64,000 nucleotides of DNA from Gamsiella multidivaricata (Eukaryota; Mortierellomycota; Mortierellomycetes; Mortierellales; Mortierellaceae), in the NCBI RefSeq assembly GCF_025024155.1, contig NW_026251714.1, positions 372,001-436,000 on the forward strand, in the 5' to 3' direction. Under the pieces are notes generated by a model, which was given only the letters and a program-made list of their open reading frames with translations, made no database searches and had not been told where the DNA came from. Within the stretch, counting starts at the first letter, position 1. Each line of letters opens with the position of its first letter. Below, in pieces: positions 58,509 to 64,000 of this stretch. Position numbers and translations under genes: made by a program.

Positions 58509-58636
58509 TAGTCCTCTTTCTTTCCACGCACATGCAGTATATGTAAATATTTTTATTTAGTCTTCATCAAGATTATTGTAGAGAGAGAAGAGAAGCGTCG
58601 TGTTTAATACACATAAAGTCCCAGCCTTGTATGTTC

Positions 58637-60170
58637 CTACAAAAGTCGCTTTCCTCCGGGGTAAAGAGCATAGATGTTTTCCTTGCCATCCTCCTCGATA
58701 ATCTCAAGTGCAGCCAAATGTCCACCTATATCGCATGAAATGAGAAATACATCGGTTTCATCTTTAGTTTGCATAGAGCGGAGGAAAAAAGCCATTGCCA
58801 TCATTGACAAAGTTTGAAAGCGACAAACGACATACCATAGTACTTGCTGATGCCGACGTCGATGACCATGTAGCCTCCATTGCAAATCGACAAGATCTTT
58901 CCGGTCCGGTACTGAGGCGTATGACCAGAAATAAGGCGATTCACCTAGAGAATGATAACAAGAGAGGCAGTGTAAAAGGTCAAACCATAGAGTTTATATC
59001 AACACAATAGGCTGACAATGAAGCGAGGCATTACCCCGAGCGCCTTCTTGACTTCCTCGACTCTCTTACAAGTCGCTTCAATCCCACCCTCCTCTGTGGC
59101 GTACGATCGACTCCAAATGGGACCTATATTGGTACCAAAAACGCAGCCATTAGAATAATCGTCGCCTCCTCAATCGCTCATGTCCTTCAAGCAATTGGGT
59201 CCTTGATATATACCCGTTCCCTGAAAAACCGGTGCCCGATAGTTCGATTTCCAAATAGCTTCCCTCGTCAGGTCATTCAAAGTCTCAACACCGAGACGCG
59301 CCCATTCAGGCTCCATATCGCCGTGACTGAACACCGTGTGCCCGTTATGAACATAGGTGATATTGAAGTTGCTGTAGATCATCTTTCCGAGCCAGCCAGT
59401 CTTGACATCCCAGGCTTCCTTTCGCTTCTGTCGTCCGCCAAAGGAGGCATAATCCTCTTCAGTGACGTAGCGCAGATCCTGACCCAAGTTCATCACCTCG
59501 TGGTTTCCGTACACGTTGACGACCTATTTGTGTTGTTGTCGTCGTTGTAATGGAAGAAGAAAAATCAAAATCAATCAACTTGAAATGGATGGGATGACAA
59601 ACAGGACAAGAGCAAGTGATCAAGACACACTATTACCTTTCCGCCAGCTTCACGGGCTTGCTTGCGTAGCTTGTCAAAGAGATTATAGACTGCAATGGTG
59701 TCGGGGCCACGATCGACGATATCACCCTGGTTGAGAAATCGATTCACGTCCGATCGTCGTTCGTTCATGATTGAATAATTATTCGGACATAGATTTGTCG
59801 AATAGAAACAATGGAGGAAGTGTGGGAAAGTTTCAATTGAGCGACGTTGCTCCATCCCAGGTATTATTATTTTTTTTTCCGCTGAAGTACGTACAGTTTG
59901 CACCAGAGTGTCTTGTCCACCGGACCAATTGCCGTAGTCGTCGATGACCTTGGCCAGCTGTAGCACTGCAAGTGTTTGGGGCAGATCACTGTGCAGATCT
60001 CCGACGGCCACTGTGCGCCTGGTTGTCTTTGTGAAGGGATGCTGGTTGCCGTTGGTTTTGGCGTTGGGAGTCGTGGACGTAGCCGAGTTGGTGGTGGTGG
60101 TGGTGGTGGGCTGTCTCCAGTAGAGGACCAGTAGGCACAGGAGTGCCAGGAAGAACGTGGGCCGTAACAT
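58637..60170 (-). CDS. Shewanella-like protein phosphatase (calcineurin-like phosphoesterase)
   Basis: Six exons, 60170-59895, 59726-59637, 59523-59214, 59123-59035, 58944-58836 and 58725-58637, give 320 residues. The N-terminus MLRPTFFLALLCLLVLYW is a signal anchor or signal peptide, then a Thr/Asn-rich stalk. The PPP-type motifs are VAVGDLHSD, GDIVDRGPD, VYGNHEVMNL, and later FSHGDMEPEWAR and LISGHTPQYRTGKI. The spacing and the NHEVMNL form match Shewanella-like phosphatases (Shelphs) rather than PP1/PP2A. It probably acts in the secretory pathway or outside the cell as a metal-dependent protein phosphatase (tyrosine-phosphate preference is reported for the family). The start is divergent from the YPK1-like kinase, sharing about 520 bp. 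Confidence 0.88.
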
Positions 60171-60688
60171 GTATGGCGCGTGCTATGAGGGACACGAGAC
60201 ACGGAACACAAGGAAAAGAAAGAAACAAGGGCTCAGTCGGATGCGTGCACAGAAGGGAGTATATATATATACATATATACAAAGAAGAAAGAGAAAAGAG
60301 AAGGAGATGGAGTGGTGGTGATGGTGATGGTGGAGTGGTGGCGATGGATGGAAGGAGGATTGAAGAAAGAGGCTGAGGAGCGGGATGGGGGAAAGGAACT
60401 GCACGGGAAGGGGAGGGAAAGAGAAGGAGGGGGAGGAGGGACAAACACAGCAGCAGCAGAGGAAGAAGAACACTTCAGGGGGGGAAGAGGGAAGAGGAAC
60501 GAATCAGACCGAGGCAGAGCACGTTGTTCGGATATAAAGCCAACCTGTTATCCCATCTCTTTCTTTTTTTTTGCCCTTCCTCATCGACTCCACCCTCATC
60601 ACCTTTCCTTCATCACCCAGCCAAGCACACAGTCAACAATCCCCAACACTTACCCTCCTTCCCTTCTAGCCGCTCACTATCGCTCAAC
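60171..60688. promoter_or_regulatory. Divergent phosphatase/YPK1-like promoter region
   Basis: A TA-rich tract, GTATATATATATACATATATAC (about 60259-60280), lies about 90 bp upstream of the phosphatase start. The middle is purine-rich (GGTGAT and GAGGAG repeats, 60310-60500). A CT-rich stretch precedes the kinase ATG (60560-60680). Confidence 0.45.
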
Positions 60689-63600
60689 ATGTCCTGGTTG
60701 CACTCCAAGAGTAAGTCCGTTTCCTCGGGATCTCGCCTTTATCTCTTTCAAAAGAATGCCATGCAATGACCATCGTTAACATTCCCACCCTTCACTCCCT
60801 ATCCCTCCGCCCTTCGTAGAACACAAGGAAAAGGAACGCGAAAAGGAAAGGGAAAAGGAGGCCGCTGCCCTGTCCGCAAACTTCAGCTCCTCGCTCCAGA
60901 TCAAGTCCCCATCTCCGCCAACGAATCCTGGAAACGGTCTGGCTCAGGCACAACCCTCAAACACCAACATCTCGGGTCAAAACTTCAGCAGTAATAACAA
61001 CATCAGCAACAGCAATAACAACAACAGTGGTGCACCCCCAGGAACAAAGAGCGGGCTGCTTATCATCCGCGTCGTCGAGGCCAGAGGACTAACTCTTCCT
61101 CCCGGATCCAGCAACCTTCCATTCGTGCCAAAAGATCAGCAGGAACAACAACAGGCAATCACCAATAACCGCGAATCTCTCCAACGCAAATGGTGGTTGC
61201 CCTATGCCGTCCTGGAGTTTGACAAGAATGAGGTTCTGATCGACGCTCTCGGTGGCGAAGTGTCCAACCCACTCTGGCAATACAGAGCTCACTTGTAAGT
61301 CGCTACGAGTCCATTATCGTGCCATGTCATCGCTATCCTAGTGAGGTTTTTCGTTGAGCGTGGTGTGCGTAGGAGGGCATGCCCACTCTGGACCTATTAT
61401 TACCCCCAGTTCAGGAGCAGTCTGCTGACCGTCGCACTTGATAGCCGACAGAATCATCAGCGATATGCACTTTTCTTGTTTGGGCACAGCAATTCCAAAT
61501 ATTCAGGAACAGGAAACAAACAGGAACGCATGGAAGCTATATGAATTACAACCTACCAAACATATTGGCTCCAACTATACGTCAAAGGGGATTTCATTTC
61601 ATTTCATTTTTCATTTTTCATTTCCCAATCTCAACTTTGTTTTGGGTATCTAAAATGCGAAGAAAAGATGTGGAGAGCGTATCCGGCATGGGTCTTTTAA
61701 CCAATATGAGAGCATGGTCCAATCTCCACCAGTGTTGTTCAATACTAAAAATGCCTCGCGCTTGAGACAGATGGCTCTCTCACGCTTGGCAGACTTATTC
61801 CTGGTTCGGCTTCCGGTCCAATATATGCCCGCCACAGATGTATTGTGTCTTGATCAGGACACTGGACATGACATGGATCATTTTCACAGGATCGCTCTTT
61901 TTCCCACCTCACACAACATATTGCGCTCGATTAATATGACAATTATCGATGAGCATACACGAAGAGCATATGGATCCATGTTCTATTTTGATAACCACGT
62001 CATGCTAACGCTTGCACCCCTATGCTCTTCTCTCAACCACTATAGCGACGTCTCAAGAGAGTCGGATGTTCAACTTTCGCTCTATATTCGCATCCCTGAT
62101 CCCAAAGCATCTGCATCCGCAGACTCGAAGTCTGGCGACCTCAAGGAGGGCGATACGTCGAGTCAGGATGTGTTTTTGGGCAATGTCAAACTGGAGCCCC
62201 GCTGGGAGGAGCAGATGCAGGATGATTGGTTTCCTCTTCAGGGCGGCACTGGAAAAGTTCGAGTCCAGTTGGCATATAAGCGCGGCAACGTAAGACGTCG
62301 GCAGATCAGGCACTCTAAGAGTGTGCGTATGCCTTTTTTTCTGGCAGCTCAACCAAATTGATACACCAACATAACTAACATGAATCACATTTGGGATAAT
62401 AGGCCAACACACCCTTGACCATTGATGCTTTCGATTTGCTCAAGGTGATCGGCAAGGGCAGTTTCGGCAAGGTATGATATTTTCCAACGCTCAAACTTAC
62501 ACATATCAAGTTATCGAGCCTTGTAACTGACTCTAGGTCCTTTTTATTATGTCCAATAGGTTATGCAAGTTCGGAAGCGCGATACCTCCCGAATCTACGC
62601 CATGAAGATCCTGCGTAAGGCTCATATTATCTCACGCAGTGAAGTCAACCACACCCTTGCCGAGCGCACTGTCCTTGCGCAGATCAACAATCCGTTCATC
62701 GTCCCACTCAAATTCTCATTCCAATCGCCTGAAAAGCTGTATCTCGTCCTTGCCTTTGTCAATGGAGGCGAGCTGTTCCACCACCTGCAACGCGAAGGCC
62801 GCTTTAGCGAGGAACGGTCCCGGTTTTATGCTGCAGAACTGCTCTGCGCACTAGAGTGTCTGCATGGATTCAATGTTGTCTACAGAGATCTCAAGCCCGA
62901 AAACATCTTGTTGGATTACACCGGTCATATTGCGCTCTGTGATTTTGGACTCTGTAAGCTGGGCATGACCGAGACCGAGACGACAAACACATTCTGTGGC
63001 ACACCCGAGTATCTTGCACCCGAACTACTCCTTGGCCAGGGATACACAAAGACGGTGGACTGGTGGACGCTCGGAGTTTTGCTGTATGAGATGCTGACGG
63101 GTCTGCCACCGTTCTATGACGAGAACATTCATGAGATGTACAGGAAGATCTTGCAGGACGAGCTTCGGTTCCCGGATGAGGTCTCGCCCGATGCTAGGTC
63201 GCTGCTGACAGCGCTTCTAACGCGTGATCCGAACCAGCGATTGGGCAACAATGGATCGAGCGCAATCAAGCAGCATTCATTCTTCAAGCCGATTTCGTTC
63301 CCGCATCTAATGGCCAAGAGAATCCACCCCCCATTCAAGCCTTCGGTCTCGTCAGCAACAGATACGTCGAATTTTGACGAGGAGTTCACGAGTGAAGAGC
63401 CACTGGATTCTGTGGTCGAATCGTCCTTCCTGAGTGAGACTGTACAGCTCCAATTCAAGGGCTTTACATATAACCCTGCACAGGATGGTGTCTTAGGCGC
63501 TAGTATGGTAAACCCTGGTCTGGGTGCTTCTGGAGGCCATGGATCGAATGGAATGTCTTCGAATCGAGGCAACGGTGCAGCAGGACACCGGGAATACTAG
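60689..63600 (+). CDS. YPK1: C2-domain AGC kinase, YPK1/Gad8/SGK type
   Basis: Five exons, 60689-60710, 60820-61294, 62046-62289, 62403-62471 and 62560-63600, give 616 residues. A charged N-terminus (KEKEREKEREKE) and Asn/Ser-rich stretch precede a C2-like region (GLLIIRVVEARGL to VRVQLAYKRGN, about 85-247). The kinase has the Gly loop GKGSFGKV, YRDLKPEN (Asp about 380), CDFGLCK, the activation loop TFCGTPEYLAPE (PDK1 site Thr) and VDWWTLGVLLYEML. The AGC tail carries TSNFDEEFTSEEP and the hydrophobic motif FKGFTY (near 569-574), the expected TORC2 site. Ypk1/Gad8 kinases control sphingolipid synthesis, membrane stress and polarity. Intron 2 is 751 nt, far longer than its neighbours. Intron 3 has a second possible in-phase donor at about 62335. 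Sch9-type identity is less likely. Confidence 0.93.
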
Positions 63601-64000
63601 ACCTGAACTGAACTGCTGAACTGGACGCATTTTTTTCTTTCTTTTCCAACACGGCATAAATAAAAAAAAATTAGAACAACGACAATAACGTCCGCATTTG
63701 TCTAGCTGCACTTTTACAATGGATATGCCATAGCAAAAATCCATGGGCCTCGTTTTTGCCACCAATTTCTTTCAGCTTCTGTGTGACTGCTATAATGTTC
63801 ATCCTTCGTCTCTGCCGCAATGGCTCTGGAGCTGAGAGCACCTCGCCAGCGACCACAGATAAGTACTCTCTTTCGAAACGAGCGCCTGCGGACTAAGAAG
63901 AGACTCAACCCTGTTTTTTTTTCTTTTCCTCCGCGTGTGCATGCCTCCGCTAACCATTCACGTAACATCCATATCAACATCGCATGACATTTTTGCAGGG
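63601..64000. other. 3' flank of the kinase gene, window end
   Basis: AATAAA near 63657 is the likely kinase poly(A) signal. Minus-strand frames between 63690 and 63980 could be the last exon of a gene lying beyond the window (one contains SRAIAAETKDEHYSSHTEAE), but I recognise no family. Confidence 0.35.

Noticed and set aside
61714..62361. 215-codon frame overlapping intron 2 and exon 3 of the YPK1-like gene
   Set aside because: Only its exon 3 part has kinase-family C2 sequence; the upstream part has no coding features and the exon 2-exon 3 splice is in phase and gives a complete C2 region.
1..64000. tRNA, snRNA, CRISPR or transposon genes
   Set aside because: Scanning for tRNA T-loop boxes, spaced direct repeats and transposase or reverse-transcriptase motifs found nothing I could support by eye; a covariance-model scan would be decisive.

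Overview
The window looks like nuclear DNA of an early-diverging filamentous fungus. I lean towards Mortierellomycotina, but only on gene style, not on a marker. Nearly every recognisable gene has several short GT-AG introns (about 60-150 nt), the proteins are typical fungal housekeeping proteins, and there is a class C (GABA-B/metabotropic type) GPCR of the kind kept in early-diverging fungi. There are no operons, ribosome-binding sites, CRISPR arrays or convincing transposons. I joined exons by hand. For each multi-exon gene marked high confidence, the exon lengths sum to a whole number of codons.

Layout, left to right. 1-2.2 kb: repeat-bearing intergenic DNA. 2.2-11.05 kb: a TED1/MPPE1-type metallophosphoesterase (-), a BtuF-like periplasmic-binding-fold protein (+), a tandem CCCH zinc-finger protein (-) and a 13-exon choline-transporter-like SLC44/PNS1 gene (-). 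11-18.4 kb: a gene-poor stretch with coding remnants, including an apparently decaying multi-exon gene at 14.7-16.6 kb. 18.4-23.3 kb: a Gln-rich protein of unknown function and RNR1. 23.5-37.3 kb: an RNA-metabolism neighbourhood, UTP12 (-), CBP20 (+), PRP11/SF3A2 (-) and XRN1 (+), interrupted by a clear ATP4 (mitochondrial ATP synthase b subunit) pseudogene. 38.2-43.4 kb: PET100 (-), proteasome beta-7/PRE4 (+), and phosphoacetylglucosamine mutase (-). 44-48.5 kb: the class C GPCR (-). 50.5-55.7 kb: an unknown protein with an overlapping upstream ORF (-), MKT1 (+) and a charged unknown protein (-). 57-63.6 kb: a SAM-domain protein with a C-terminal membrane segment (+), a Shewanella-like phosphatase (-) and a C2-AGC kinase of the YPK1/Gad8 type (+).

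How the genes relate. There is no pathway cluster. Several neighbours serve related processes: ribosome assembly (UTP12), cap binding (CBP20), splicing (PRP11), 5'-3' decay (XRN1), and post-transcriptional control (MKT1, CCCH protein). PET100 and ATP4 both concern mitochondrial respiration. RNR1 carries a perfect MluI cell-cycle box upstream. Divergent pairs that probably share promoters are TED1/BtuF-like, UTP12/CBP20, PET100/PRE4 and phosphatase/YPK1.

The observations most worth following are the five-lesion ATP4 pseudogene that still has its introns and targeting-peptide exon, the decaying lineage-specific gene at 14.7-16.6 kb, the GPCR, a perfect 12-bp inverted repeat just upstream of UTP12, an apparent GC-AG intron in PET100, and the sense-strand T-tracts in introns. 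I did not find a convincing wholly new multi-gene system.
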